DNA of 64,000 nt from Alnus glutinosa. Taxonomy: Eukaryota > Streptophyta > Magnoliopsida > Fagales > Betulaceae. Location: positions 6,030,761 through 6,094,760 of the forward strand of contig NC_084889.1 of the NCBI RefSeq assembly GCF_958979055.1, written 5' to 3'. Under the pieces are notes generated by a model that saw only the letters and a list, made by a program, of their open reading frames with translations, was not told the origin of the DNA and ran no database searches. The first letter of the stretch is position 1; every line of letters begins with the position of its first letter. This document shows positions 21,401-34,312 of this stretch, piece by piece. The translations under genes were made by a program, and so were the position numbers.

Positions 21401-24400
21401 TTCTCTCTCCCTTTTTTTTTAGCTTTATAAGTAGCACACCTACATTGCTAACCTAGGAGTGAGCAGATATATCTAGTTTTCTTTTACAGAAGGTAAAGGT
21501 TGATTGATTACTGATGATAAGCTGGTAGTGGTGGTATACAGGCTGGTGGGACCTTCCTCAGTTTAGCACCCACCTTTTCCAGCGAGCAGACCAAAATTAT
21601 TTTAAATTTAAATATACCAATTTCTTTTGTAGCAGCAGCTCCCTACCCCTCTTTTTTTCCTCTCTTTGTGCTGGTATTTTGTAAGTGACTTGAGCTAATG
21701 TACCAGTTATGTACCTAGGGTTTCCTCAGTGCTTGCTAGTTTTGGGTTAACTTTGATCATTAATATACCATTATGTCAAAAAAGTAGTCAGTATTCCGTC
21801 CTTTCTTATTAATGCATTGGTGGATATGCTGACTCCATTTGAGCTTTTCCCTCGTGTAATTCTTAGTATACCAGGATTATGAATGCTTTTGTCATGCTGT
21901 AAATTGAATTACAATGCAATAGATAAAGCTCTATGTTTACTAGTTGTTTTGCTGTTGGCTTCCACTTTGTTTCTATTTCTGGCTTTGCACTTTTAATGGA
22001 TAGAATCGACTTATTTTTGATACTGCTGAAATTTTCAGATGTTAACAGGCTCACATATTCCGTATTGCCTCGAGATAATGGTGTTGGCGAAGGCAGTTGG
22101 GCAGGGCTCTGTTTCAGTCCAAGTCAATGGTCTATGGTACCTCATTTCTCTTGTTAACTTATTTGGTCTATAAGATGCTTAATCTGGCATACATCTATGT
22201 CTTTCAGATTTATATTCATGCATCAGTTAGCAGGAAACGGGAACTACTGAAGGTTAACCTTGTTGAAATATGAAGTTGTGTTGTCTCCATTTTTCCTGAT
22301 TATAATAATTATTTACATTTTGATGGTTTCCTATCTGAAAGGATATTATAAATTTAGCATCTTGCATGTCAATTGGTAAAATCGTACTTGGAGGCATTGC
22401 GATGGGCCTGATTCGCACCACCATATTTGGCCCCAATATTTTCTCAAGAGATGGATCCGGATCTCACTGTCCAATGGCGAGATCCAGATCTCACCATCCA
22501 AAATTTAACTTCAATTTCAGGTTTTGAAACCTATTCTAACTGAATTCTGTAAATAGTATGTAATTTGGATTAGGTGCCTGGTTTGGTTTTTTAATGTGTC
22601 TTCTGCGGATTAAACTGGTCAACTACTGATATTTTGTGGTGATAGGCCAGAGCTGACAGATCCATTTATTTATAGTGGTAGTTTTTCGCTTTAGTGGATA
22701 TTTGTTAAGGGTGCACTTCTTTAGCTCCTTTACCGTAGCAACATCCAACTGGAAAGCAATTTGGTATAGGAGGCAAATTTTCTTTATGGAATATATTGTG
22801 TTTTCCATAAAATTCAATTGGAAACATGTCTGTGATCAACTCATAAATTGTTTATCTTTCCATTTTATTTAGTTTACTAAAGATGAATGAGATTATAATT
22901 ATTGCTAGTCTACAACAATTGGTAATGTATGGGAGAGGTCAAAGCTAAAATAATTCCTTTAAATAAAGGAATAAAAGAAAATTGTAGCAAAAAGAGAATA
23001 GGTTCTTTTTTCTATCCTTTTAGTTTTTGAACATTTAGCTCCATTTCTACTTTAAAGTTGTGTGCTTCTTGTTCTTTCCCACCCTTAAATAGGGTGTCCC
23101 TGTTGTGCTGACTGTTCTCTTCCAGGCTGCTGTAGCACGTAGCTTCTGCAAAACTGTTGATGTTTATGACCAGGATATCCATGTCCGGACATTACGTACG
23201 TAAGTAATACGTCTAGTGTTTAAATGTTCTCTTTTATTTCCCTTAATAGAAGTCAGCGTCACTCTTGCCTCTTCCTCTTTTTTTTTTTTTGGTTTGAATT
23301 AACTACATCCATATGATCGCTTTAGTTAACTGACATTAACCTTGATGAGCATAGAAGTGAAAATTCTGAACAACTAGCCCTGGACTATCTTGCCACTTCC
23401 ATATAATGGTATACCATCTCATAGGTTGAAAAGTTCTTTAATGAGTACATCACAGAATTATGGACTTGGTTTACCCCTAAATTTGAACTGTTTTGCTTGT
23501 TCCTGGACATCCTTCATTATTGATGTGGCCTTGCAGACTCTCGTATCCATCCTCGTTGAACTTTATACAAAATCCGTGTCTTGTGAATGAAAGTTCTATA
23601 TTAGCCGTCACTGAAGGCTTCCAGGTACAATTTTGTGCTTTTATAGTTTTTTAATTTCTTCAGTGTCATGATGAGCTCTTCTCCTCCATTTTACTTGCAT
23701 GTATTACATTACTTCATCTGTTGGCATAACTGCAGCTGACTATATGGGACTTGAGAATGAAAGAAAACGGCGGTTGTATACAGCGAGTCTGTGGTACCCC
23801 TGGTGATATCTTGTATGCTGTCTGCAGTTCTTCAACTGGTAATATTGCTGTGGGTGGAGCTGATCGTACTGTGACCATCTATGATCCTCGCAGGTTGGTC
23901 ACCATTAGACTGTTTTTAAAGCAAAAAGGCATTGGTTAACTAAGTGTGGCCCATTCTTTGTACTTTCTGTCAGTAGTACATCGCACTTATTGATGATGTA
24001 CGGGACTAGCAAATCATTTTTGTTCTGCATGTTAGTTTTTTTTTCTCTCCCCTGTGCTCCACTGTTGCCCAGGATATGGATGAACAGAAATTGGTGTGCT
24101 AAAAATTTTCACCTTGCTCAAAACGAGACCCTGATTTGTCTTTTACATCTTGTATGTAGATGGTCAGCATTATCAAGATGGGTGCACTGCTCAAAATATG
24201 AGGTCAGTCAATATATAAATGACTTGTTCTGCCCTGGTACTTGTCATTGTTTGGGCCCTTTTCTACAATATACTATTGAAGCATATCTGTGGAACTGCGA
24301 AGATACAAGGAATGTTTTAGTTTGTACTGCATTTTTATTGGAATTGACTTGTTCGATTAGAAAAGGAACAGGTATTCTATTATAATATATCTATCTATTC

Positions 24401-26930
24401 TGTGCAGGAGCATTTCTGGAGAAGTTTACTTGATTATGCAATATATTTGTCCTACTCTTTTTTTCTACAAAATCAGTGTTGTTATCAATAAACATTGTTG
24501 TTTTTTGAAGTTACAAGTTCAAAATTTATAGATGGAAGCTGTGAATATGTCATTTAATTTCACCTTTTTTTTGGGGGGGGGGGGGGTGTTGGTTTCAAGG
24601 ATTTCGATGCTGTACAGAGCTGCTTTAGATATTTTTCCTTGTTAATGTTTTTTATTATGTAAAACTGGCACATTCAAAGAAATTCTGTGACCATGAAGAA
24701 TTCTTAATTCTTTCTTTCTGGTCCCATGGGTGACAAGGACCCCAAGGACCTCAAATTATCCTGCCAGTATCTTATTCTGTATTGAGCAAGTTTATGTACC
24801 CAAACCCCATTGAGTTTTTCATTCCCGGAAAATGCTTGCAATTACAAAACTTGGGTCTTCACGATGTTCTTCTAATCTACTTGAATAGATATTTCAGACC
24901 CCTTGCTCCTACTTTCACGTATAAAGGACTAACAACTTTAGGATAGGCATGCAAACAGTTCACACCAGTTGCCTTCATGGTGCAAAGTCTGTTGTTTCCA
25001 AGCTCAAGTAAATTTCCAGTGTTATTGTATCAAGCTAAAGAAGTTCACTAGATTTGCATGTCTTTTGAATTTGATATCAAAGGTAGAGATAACTTTGATG
25101 TCATTGTTACTGCAGATAACCGGGCTTGCTTTTTCATCAATTGATCCTGATCATATCTTTATACAAGGGGTTGACTATGAGGTGATTTCCTTCAAAACTA
25201 CTAGAGCTTAAATCATTTCTCATTTCCTTGCTCCTTTGTCTTCAGATGTGGATGACCTATTAGCTTCAAGTAGTTCTTTCTTCTTTTGATCCCATCTAAT
25301 GAAATGTTTGTTTATTTAGTACTGTTTGCTTTTGTTTTCTTGTTTTCTGCCATTTGTTCTTGGAAAACAGAAATTGCTTTGATGTATTTTCCATTTTTTA
25401 AGGAAGATTTGGTGCTTAATTAATCTGGTTTCTTCTTATTTGATTTGCGAGGCTATACGAATGGCTGGTTTTTCAGTACTTTTGGCCATAAATAAGCATC
25501 TTTAAGTAGAGAACTCCCTGTCACGATCCAAAATACTACCCGCTAGCATGCATATTCATTACATGATTTTTTCTTCATATAGATAGATACCCATGGAGCA
25601 ATTACTTAGAAGCATGTTTTGTGTAAGAGCCCTTCCAATCTGATAGAAAAGGATCTCATGATCATGAACCACTTACTTGGGATTGGAAATTCTAAGTTTG
25701 TCTATGAAAAGCATATCTAATTATATTAGAGGCTATAATTGTTTTTGTGTAATACTAATCAATAAGACCTCATTGGTAAGTGTTACAAGATCTCGTACAT
25801 TAGAACTCTGAGTAATGTTATATACTGGACAAGTATCTACCTTCCATCCACCAAAAGGGTTATAAGTTTAGAGCCACTAGCATTTCTTCTTTATATGGAC
25901 TTGCAAGGTATCTGGCAAAGTAAACGTAATAGGGGATTGGTCCAGTAGCTTAGTAGACGCAATCACACGGAACATCTTCTGAATGGGTGACTCTGTAATA
26001 GTTCCTCTTCCTTCTCCTTGTGCTCTATAACTTTAAAATAACAAATGTATTATTTTGCAGGTTTTTTGCGGACACTGGAAAGAAAGCAACAAGTTGTTTT
26101 CATTTAGAGGAGATTCAAACTGGCTTGGGTTTAGCAAGGTACTGTGTACTTCTGAAACTCTCCATGCTAGCACACACATGCATGCACACATACAAAGAAG
26201 GCTGGCCAAATATTACTCTTGCATATTTCTAAAAGTCAGCAGTTAGCATGCAACTCAGTTTGAACGAACTGGTTGAACCAACTATGTCAAGATTCCTTAT
26301 CAAAAAAAAAAAAAACTATGTCAAGATTCATTCGTTGATGAAGATTGAATGTACAGATGTGAGGAATTGACCAAGCCAACTTAAGTGGTGATTGGTTCTC
26401 ATTCCTGAGCTCCCTGCATTTAACATGTTATTTTCTCCTTTTATTTTAAGATTTTTTATGGGTGCTTCTATTTTAAGAGTTGACTTGGAAGTGTGTCAAC
26501 CCACATTTTGAAATTAAATTTGAGTTTGTGTTATGAAGGAAATCTATATAATGCCTACATACATGCATGCTTTTGTTTCTTTGAGTGAGTATGTAGCATC
26601 TTGATACTCTACACTTGTCTGTGATTTCAAACTGTACAATACTCTGCCTGAGCAAAGTTAACAAGAATCAACTTTTTAGTTGGGTTGCTCTGTTAGCTTT
26701 TGGTCTGCATGAAATTAAGTTGCCCTTCTAGTCAATATAAGTGCAGCTTGCTGTCATAATATAAGAATGCCCATGTCATCTCACAGTTTCACGTTTAACC
26801 CGTCTTGCAGTGCTCCAAAAGGGATGTTTTAGGTGGATGGTGCGACTCTGGTAGCATCTTTGTGGCTGATGTTGTAGCTAAAGAGAGTGAAACAAACACA
26901 TTGAAAGGTTTTGTCAATGGGTTTCCCTAG
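18409..26930 (+). CDS. WD40-repeat (transducin-like) protein, complete gene
   Basis: WD40 proteins fold as beta-propellers that scaffold protein complexes. Exons in phase: 18409-18507, 18585-18650, 19119-19184, 19333-19408, 21155-21232, 22039-22136, 23126-23199, 23537-23624, 23736-23893, 24160-24202, 25116-25181, 26061-26138, 26811-26930, giving about 369 residues. A frame-preserving segment at 22208-22252 has usable splice sites but is probably intronic. WD-type signatures include LTIWDLRMK and [19 protein letters not shown]. Other conserved-looking segments are [14 protein letters not shown] joined to [20 protein letters not shown], and [17 protein letters not shown] at the C-terminus. There is no signal peptide or membrane segment. 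The first ATG has an in-frame stop upstream. Introns carry a solo LTR and an inverted-repeat element. The family is clear; I cannot name the orthologue. Confidence 0.85.
19480..19684 (-). mobile_element. Solo LTR of a TRIM family, in a WD40 intron
   Basis: Starts TGTAACACTTCAGTCCCACA and ends CGTTACA, with perfect 5-bp duplications TGCAA at 19475-19479 and 19685-19689. The sequence is homologous to the LTRs of the TRIM at 41830-42347 (shared AAGTCTCACATTG and GGTGATAGCGCA-like segments). It is left by LTR-LTR recombination, and the perfect flanks suggest a moderate age. Strand cannot be fixed from an LTR alone; the homologous sequence reads in the + direction as printed. Confidence 0.8.
19922..19934. 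repeat. poly-C tract
   Basis: A homopolymer C run (about 13 bases) in the fourth WD40 intron. Confidence 0.8.
20459..20890. mobile_element. Foldback-type inverted-repeat element in a WD40 intron
   Basis: The left arm ATAAATTACCTTCCTGTGG then GTTAGAGATAAATTACCTC matches the complement of the right arm (AAATTACCTCCACGAAGTTAG then GATAATTAC). Central DNA is unique. It has the same plan as the elements at 31250 and 35851. Confidence 0.55.
26280..26329 (+). mobile_element. Tail-only retroposon footprint in a WD40 intron
   Basis: A perfect 16-bp duplication AACTATGTCAAGATTC (26280-26295, 26314-26329) flanks only CTTATC plus about 12 A. Confidence 0.75.
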
Positions 26931-28430
26931 TATTCAGTCTTCTCATCTATTTACATGGGACTTACTAGCATGATTTTAAACTTATACGAATCCTGTTAAA
27001 TCGACTTCCGCATTATATCTGCAAGCAGTCATTTCAAGCAGCCACCACTGCTCCAGTCAAGCTGTTTGAAAAAATGATCCATTTTTTCCTTGCAACATGT
27101 ATTTTAAGCAGTGTATATTTATTCTGCAATTTTGACTTTGACAAAGAAAAGCATACGCTCTTGGCATGCTTGTCTACATCACAGCAAGGCTAAGTCCTTT
27201 GTATCTTATTATTTCCACAGAATTCACCATTGAAATGTCTAGATAGTAAAATTAAATTTAAATTAATGGCTGAGTCAACTAGGGAATTCTTTGGATTCAG
27301 CTTTTGTAATTATTCAATCAGAAGAAATCTATCTCTGCCTGGAGAAGTCCAGGGCTTTCTTGCTTTGGTTAGAGTTTGCACCCTTTTTAACTTTCATGTG
27401 GCCCATGCTTGTGAGCTTTCATCATTTCCACAGATCAAGGGTTTTCTTTTCTTTTACTTGACCTAAAAAAATTAATTGAAATTATAGTTTTAGTAAATAA
27501 ACAAAGTGAGTTAAGGAGTTGTGGTGGAGTCATGTGGAGTGGGACATTAGATATGAATCTTTCGAAGTCAATGTGAAGATGGCTGCCAAGCGCCAAAGGA
27601 ATAATAGATGTGGGTGCTCAGCTCTGTTGTTAGGATGTCCTACTTTTTAGATCAGCATTTCAATCAAGCAGCTCACCAACTGCCAATTGAATGGTATCAC
27701 ATTTCCAAGTTATCAAACACCACCTTATCTTAGAAACTGACCAGACCAAATTAATATTATTTTATAAAACACCCACCTTCCAGTCAAAAGCTAGTTATAA
27801 TGCATTCATACAAAAAATAAATAAATTAGATATTTTGAAAGTACGTCTGTTCTAAAGAATCTACCTAATTAGGGTTTTTTTTTTTTAAAAAAAAAAAAAT
27901 TTAGGATTTATTTAAAAATTTTAAATAATGTTTCGATTTATTCACCATTATATCTACATAATTTAATTTGAACCATGAAATAGATATTCTTTATCCCCTC
28001 CCCCCCTTTTTTTTTCTTTTTTGGAATGAGAACAAGATGTTGATGTATTGTAATAATATTAATCAATAAATAATTAAATGTCATATCTTGACAATAATAG
28101 AGATTAAAGTTGGTTGGAAAATAACAAGATGTGAGAGTTTCCTTTTTTTTTTTAATGGAGGGTTAATGCTTTATACCTTGACTTCCCATCTTTAACTTTA
28201 GAAACTCGAATAATTAATTTAATAATTCCCTATCATGTTGGTGAAATGGGTCATAATATAATTATTAATTTCGGAGAGGTCTACACGTCCCACGCCTCAC
28301 CACCAACAAGCACCTAATTTATAACAACTCGTAGGAAAGGTGAATGTGAGTCCCTTAAGACTCACATCATTATAAATATATAAATACAGAATTTACGAAA
28401 ATTATTTGTTCGAATTGTTAGTAATTTTTT
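26931..28430. other. WD40 3' flank and intergenic DNA
   Basis: The probable 3' UTR merges into AT-rich intergenic DNA with poly-T/poly-A runs near 27880. A 78-codon frame at 27230-27466 has no recognisable features. Confidence 0.4.
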
Positions 28431-28439
28431 TTTTTTTTA

Positions 28440-28850
28440 ATAATACTTTGAATTTTATTAAACTAATAAAGATAGAGGAAGTTACGGATACATTTAGGGA
28501 TGTCTTCAATCCATACATGTTCTATAGCTTGTTTAACAGTTGTTTTGACTAAACTATGAACAGTAGAATTTACATCTCTACTAACATGAACAATTCGCCA
28601 ACTTTACATCCAATTGAGTACCCCACCCATGTATGTAATAAATAATATGTCAATACCTACCCCAATTTCAACCATGAGATTTGACATTATTCACTACTTG
28701 GACCGAATTACTTTCTAAGAAAATCTTCCGTAGACCTAAATCTCTGTTGAATTCTATGCATAAAGAGCCATCCATGCCTCAGCCGCGTTAAGCTCTAAAT
28801 TCTCCAATTTTGTTAGGCTTTCACAGGTAACGTAAGAGACTTCATATAGA
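28440..28850 (-). pseudogene. RNase H-like (RVT_3 type) relic
   Basis: Read on the minus strand, the DNA encodes pieces resembling the RNase H domain of plant non-LTR elements: LELNAAEAWMAL, RDLGLRKIFLESNSVQVVNN, then, further on, sequence resembling the C-terminal half with an ANCSC-like segment. Several in-frame stops interrupt it, so it is not functional. It may derive from a LINE or a host RNase H-like gene. Confidence 0.55.
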
Positions 28851-31249
28851 ATTCACATGTTCGGGTTACGGGTAGGTAATCGGACAACTCAAAATTTATT
28901 AATCTGCTTAAATTACTAGCCATTCAAATAGATAATTTATATAATTCCCAAACCCATAAATACAAGCCTGCTACTATTCTCCTTTTGAACAAATTTTTGT
29001 GAACATGGGGGGAGGAATAAGAAAATGGGTATTTTCATTTAAAAAAAAAGTTAAATGTTTTGATTGGGTAAAAAGAGGTTTTATTTCTTTTAATGGGGCC
29101 AACGACAAATTCCTAATCTGAATGGACACATATTAGTGAGACCCCACGTTGTGGGTCCTTGAGGCTTAAGACTTGAGAGGCCAAGGATTCAACAACTGGA
29201 CCATTAACAAGAGGTTGCCTTCTATTTAAGGTCCACATTTTGTACATTGAGCCAACAAAAAACAAAAGAAAGTCTGGGTCATGTACTCATGTTGATAGTT
29301 TCTTTATAATTTTTACTAAATAAATAAGATAACATCTATCTGCCTGCCCCTATCAACCATGTGAAGTCATTCTTGAAACTTGGAAACTAGTGATTACAAT
29401 TTCTTGGAGAACAAAATTGCCACGTGTACTAGGATCTTTCCCTTCAAATCCTGATAGACCCAACATTTTTTATGGTCTTATCAAATTTTACTGGTTAAAA
29501 TAATTAAATTTTTTTTTTTTAATTTTAGTTTTTAATTTTTTTTAAAGCACTTCCAGTAGTCTAATCATTTTAGTTATCTACTATTAAATAATATTTTTTT
29601 ATTCTTTTTCTATAATTTTTTTTTAAATGTTTATCTTTTTCTAATGGTCGTATTTTTAAAATTTTGTTTTTTTCTTAATGGTCATGTGTTATGAATACGA
29701 AAATGTACTCTCATATTAGAATTTTTCAGAACATTTCTGTTTGGATGTTAATAAAACATGGGAAAAAGCCATCAAACTAACTAAAACGACCCAAAACCTC
29801 AAAAACTGTAAGATAAAAAAAAAAAATTCAAGTTTTTATTAATTTTCTCATCAAGCCATTACTCAGCAATCAACATTACAAGAAATATGACTGAAGAAAA
29901 TGGGCAGCGTGTGAGATAAACGAAAAAATAAAAAACAAATGGAGAGAAAAAACGAATTTAATGATATTTTCTTCGTTTGGTAAGTGAACAATAGTCACTG
30001 TTGTTGGTGAGTACTGTTTAGAGCATTCCGTGTGCATGTGCATGAGTATGATCTAAAATCAATTGAATCATGTTTTATTTTCTTTGCTTCCTTTATTTTG
30101 GATGATCAGTGTATTAATACAAACAGATACATATTTAAATTTGTGCTTGTGCAAGAATTTAGTTATTAATTGTTATAAATACTTGTTATATATATAATAT
30201 TGAATTTTTAATGTTAAGTAAGGAAGGAAAAGAATAGCACAAAAATAAAATAGTGTAAAAAGGAATTTTGTGTCCCCTATCATTGATTTTTGTTTTTTTT
30301 TTTTTTTTGTTTATTTGTGGAAAATCACATTCTTCTGATGTTGCAGTCATGTTGATAATTAGCTCCAAACCCCTAGGGAGTAGCAACCCACACGTGAGTT
30401 CAGTTTCTTAATTAATCCCCTTTTCCTATATTCTTGTCTCCATCTTCAAATTAAATGTAAAGATAAGCTCTTGGCAATGGCAGCTATTTATTTATTTATT
30501 TTTTTTTTATTTTTTTCCCTTTTAATTATTTGGAGAGTTGTTTTTCCAAAGTTGATCTGTTGCTTTCGCTGCAAGTATGCAAAGAATTTTATTTCTATAC
30601 TTTTAATCTAATTTATTCATTTTATCTCTTTAAATTTTTTTAAGCTTAAACATTTAAAATAAATAATAATTTAGAATATTATCAAAATAAAAACCTTCAA
30701 TTCAAACTTTATCTTCGCAGCTTATTTTATATTTTAATTAAATTTTCACATGCTTTTAGACTCATTTAATTAAATTATATATATAATTTGAAACAAAACA
30801 CATTTTCTGTTATCAAAGCACCGACTAGCTGAGACCTGTCACAGTCAACACAACAATGCGAGTTGGTTACCCATCATCTCCAAATATAACATTGACACGT
30901 CATGACAGTCATACTATTTCTATCAAATTGTTTGTATTTTTCTTTTTAAGAAATTAATAAAAGGGGTCCTGACCCCACAAAACTTATAGCTAATTAATTT
31001 GAATCTAAAATATTCTCTTAGAAAGAGAGGAAAATATGACTTGATTTATAAACCTGATGATATCACACTATTAAATTAATTAATTTTTATCTATTTTCTT
31101 TGTCTCTACTTTTTTAGATTTCTTTGCTTGGCTTTTATTTGGGTTCACATTTGGAAGTGTTAAGAACCCATTACTATACAATTATAAGATAATTCCTCCT
31201 CTCTACATTGTTAAAGCTTTTTCTTTTTTTAATTTTTTATTTAAGAAAA
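28851..31249. other. Intergenic, very AT-rich, no gene recognised
   Basis: Long homopolymer runs and stop codons in all frames. Nothing that supports a gene or a complete element was found. Confidence 0.5.
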
Positions 31250-31670
31250 TTATACCATTGGTTATTGTGGTTAGTTTAAATTACAAATCGCTTAATTTGG
31301 TGTCAAAATTAATTCAGAGATCCTTGTGATTGACTTAATTTACAAATCGCTCCCTAGAGTTTAATTTGTTAAAATTTTTAACAGATTCTGTTAAGCGTCA
31401 TGGTAAAAAAAAAATAAAAAAATAAAATCAAATTTGTAAGTTTTATTTATTTTATTTTAAATAGATTTATATTTATTTTATTAATACCGACACGTGTCAC
31501 CATCTTATTGGCGCTGATGTGATGCCTAACGGAACATGCCAAATTTTTTAATGGAATTTGACTCAAGAGAACGATTTGTAAATTAAGTCGATCACGAAAA
31601 TCTTTAAATTAATTTTAATACTAGAAAGAGTGATTTATAATTTAAGTTAACCACGTAAACTAATATTGCA
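31250..31670. mobile_element. Foldback-type inverted-repeat element
   Basis: The left arm (GTGGTTAGTTTAAATTACAA, then GTGATTGACTTAATTTACAA) is closely matched by the complement of the right arm (GTGGTTAACTTAAATTATAA, then GTGATCGACTTAATTTACAA). It is non-coding. Confidence 0.65.
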
Positions 31671-32606
31671 ATTATTATTATTTTTTTTTAAAAAAATAAA
31701 TAAATATTAAGAAACAATTCAAATAAAAAATAAAAAATCTCCAAATTAACTCCTGAATTTAACAAAAAAAACCCTCTCCAAATGAAAGGATAAAAAATTG
31801 TCACGTCATTTAAAAGAATTTGCATCTTTCATTTTCACCTGTTGCCTCATATTTGATGGCTCCATTCGTTTTGCTTTCAATCAATCCTTCTGATATAGAC
31901 ATGAGAATGGTTTTAAAAAAAATATTTATTGGATAATTATCTGCAAAGTGAACCAAAAAAATTATTATGCCCAGATGATTATAATCACATGCAAAAAGCC
32001 TAAAGCCTAAAGCCTCTCACCTAACAGCAGCCTCGAAAAGAAAAGGTCTTGTTTTACCATATAATATATTTGTGTTTTTTTAATTTGCTTTCACACCTGT
32101 ATTTTTTTTTCCTTACCATTTTTATAATCAGCGGGGTCCACTCTACCCTATGCTCGTCATGTGTCCTGACAAGTGTTGTTCTTTTATTTTATTTTTTATT
32201 TTTTATTTTTTAAAAAAAGTATTCTTCTTTCTTCATATAAATTATAAAATTATTTATTAATATTTTTATTCTGAAAAGAATAAACCAAAAGACAAGCTTG
32301 GCTATGTTTGGTAACATGTTTTAGAATGTGATTTTTATTTTTGGTTTAAAAAATTATTTTGATTTGACATAATTTTTGAGAAAAGAAACAAAAATTTTAA
32401 CAAAATCAGACTTTAGTCTCTTTCAGGGGGTTCCGTTCCACCCACCACGGAAAAGCCCATTGTGCACCCCCCGGATTGACACATTCCTCCCCTCTGGAGG
32501 GGCATTGTGGTCATTGCAGCGAAACTGGATCTGATCCCTTCTGGAAGAAGAAGCAGACCAAGTCCCTCTGCAGTTTACGCGCCAACGAAGACCCAGTTAT
32601 GCCCTC

Positions 32607-32612
32607 CACGTG
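32607..32612. promoter_or_regulatory. G-box CACGTG upstream of ROH1
   Basis: A palindromic CACGTG lies about 490 bp before the ROH1 start codon, in an unusually GC-rich stretch (32420-32700) of this AT-rich region. It is a potential bZIP/bHLH site. Confidence 0.4.
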
Positions 32613-32941
32613 TGAGCCCGTCACGACGTCTCCTCACAGAACCCCACCGGTTACAACCGTAGATTGAATCCAACGGCACAGATGTAATTGGGACGGATGA
32701 TTCCGAATCTGTTTAAGGAGCGAGCGCCCTTTGGATTTAGGAAGAGGCGTGTCCAGGACGCGTGTGGTGCGTGTAAAACAGAGAGAGAGAGAGAGAGAAA
32801 AGAACTAGTTAACTGATTAGTGCTTAAGAAGGTTAATTAGTTTGCTAATAATGGTAAAATCAAGCCCCCCTAAAACGCGGTCCAAAAATTCCCCCAATAA
32901 AATCCTCCCCTTCCCTCTAGGACCTCCACATCCACGCCAAC

Positions 32942-32983
32942 ATCTCTCTCTCCTCTCTATCTCTCTCTCTCACTCTCTCTCTA
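32942..32983 (+). promoter_or_regulatory. CT-rich leader tract of ROH1
   Basis: A (CT)n-rich stretch before the start codon, usual in plant 5' UTRs and core promoters. The telo-box-like GTTAGGGTTT follows at about 33062. Confidence 0.5.
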
Positions 32984-33103
32984 AAACAGCTCTCAAGTTA
33001 TAATAGTTTGATTTTCAGAACTCTTTAATTCAAATTTCTCGAGGATTTGGGGAATTTGGGGGTTAGGGTTTTTGGTTGAGCTTTGTTAGAGGTCCATGTG
33101 AGA

Positions 33104-34312
33104 ATGCCCGCTACGGACTATCAAGGTTCTTCAGCCGCATTCAGTATTGGGCGTTCGATCATGAGCCTCCGACGAGATCAGGTGGTGCAGTCGATGGAGG
33201 CGACGCACGAGGCCACGAGCTTGGAGATGGAGCTTGATGGATTCCAGAGGCAGGTCACGGACCGCTTCGCCGGTTTGTCGTCGGCAGGTGCCGAGGACTT
33301 GCTCTCCTTGGGCTGGGTGCGAAAGCTTCTGGACGCGTTTCTCTGTTCCCAGGAAGAATTTAGGGTTATTCTGTTCAATCACAGAGCTCTGGTCCTACGG
33401 CCCCAGACGTATCGGCTGGTGTCGGAGTACTTGGAGCGGAGCGTGAAGGCTCTCGACGTGTGCAACGCTGTGCGCGATGGGATCGAGCAGATCCGGCAAT
33501 GGCAGAAGCTGATGGAGATTGTCCTCTGCGCTCTGGACGGCCACAAAACCCTCGGAGAGGGTCAGTTCCGGCGCGCCAAGAAGGCGCTCATCGACCTTGC
33601 CATCGCCATGCTCGACGAGAAGGACTCCAGCGCCGCCGCGATCGCCCACCGGAACCGCTCGTTCGGACGGAGCAACAACAACGGCTCCTCCGCGTCGAGA
33701 GATCACCAGCACCACCACAACCAGCGTTCGCTGGGGCACTTCCGCTCGCTCTCGTGGAGCGTGTCGCGGTCGTGGTCCGCGGCGCGCCAGCTCCAGGCGA
33801 TCGCAAACAACCTGACGGCGCCGAAAGCGAACGAGCTAGTGGCCACCAACGGGCTCTCCGCCGCGGTCTTCACGATGAACTCGGTGCTGTTGTTCGTAAT
33901 GTGGGCTCTGGTGGCGGCGCTTCCTTGCCAGGACCGTGGCTTGCAGGTCCACTTCAACGTGCCGAGGCAGTTGGGGTGGGCGGGGCCAGTGCTTTCGCTG
34001 TACGAGCGGATTCTCGAGGAGTCGAAGAGGCGGGACCGGAGGAACGCGTGCGGGCTGCTGAGGGAGATCCATCAAATGGATCGGTGCTCGAGGGTGCTGA
34101 ACGAATTGGCCGATTCGGTTCAGTTCCCATTGGCGGAGGAAAAGGAAGGGGAGGTGAGGCAGAGAGTGGAGGAGCTCTCGCGGGTCTGCGAGGCTCTGAA
34201 GGAGGGATTGGACCCGCTGGAACGGCAAGTGAGAGACGTGTTCCATAGGATCGTGCGGAGCCGAACGGAGGGGCTCGATTCTTTGGGTGGAAGGTACAAC
34301 AATCCTGAGTAG
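33104..34312 (+). CDS. ROH1: ROH1-like protein (BYPASS-related, DUF793), intronless
   Basis: ROH1 proteins are plant-specific partners of the exocyst subunit EXO70 and are thought to modulate secretion (for example of seed-coat mucilage); they belong to the BYPASS1-related group. The single exon encodes 402 residues. The first ATG is chosen because the N-terminus [20 protein letters not shown] is the family's signature. It is followed by a helical region with [20 protein letters not shown] His/Ser/Asn-rich linker lies near residues 190-220, and a hydrophobic segment ([20 protein letters not shown]) near residues 252-271 is characteristic of the family. The C-terminal helical part includes [19 protein letters not shown]. 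The coding region is far more GC-rich than its surroundings. Length matches the family. Confident. Confidence 0.93.
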   Translation: MPATDYQGSSAAFSIGRSIMSLRRDQVVQSMEATHEATSLEMELDGFQRQVTDRFAGLSSAGAEDLLSLGWVRKLLDAFLCSQEEFRVILFNHRALVLRPQTYRLVSEYLERSVKALDVCNAVRDGIEQIRQWQKLMEIVLCALDGHKTLGEGQFRRAKKALIDLAIAMLDEKDSSAAAIAHRNRSFGRSNNNGSSASRDHQHHHNQRSLGHFRSLSWSVSRSWSAARQLQAIANNLTAPKANELVATNGLSAAVFTMNSVLLFVMWALVAALPCQDRGLQVHFNVPRQLGWAGPVLSLYERILEESKRRDRRNACGLLREIHQMDRCSRVLNELADSVQFPLAEEKEGEVRQRVEELSRVCEALKEGLDPLERQVRDVFHRIVRSRTEGLDSLGGRYNNPE

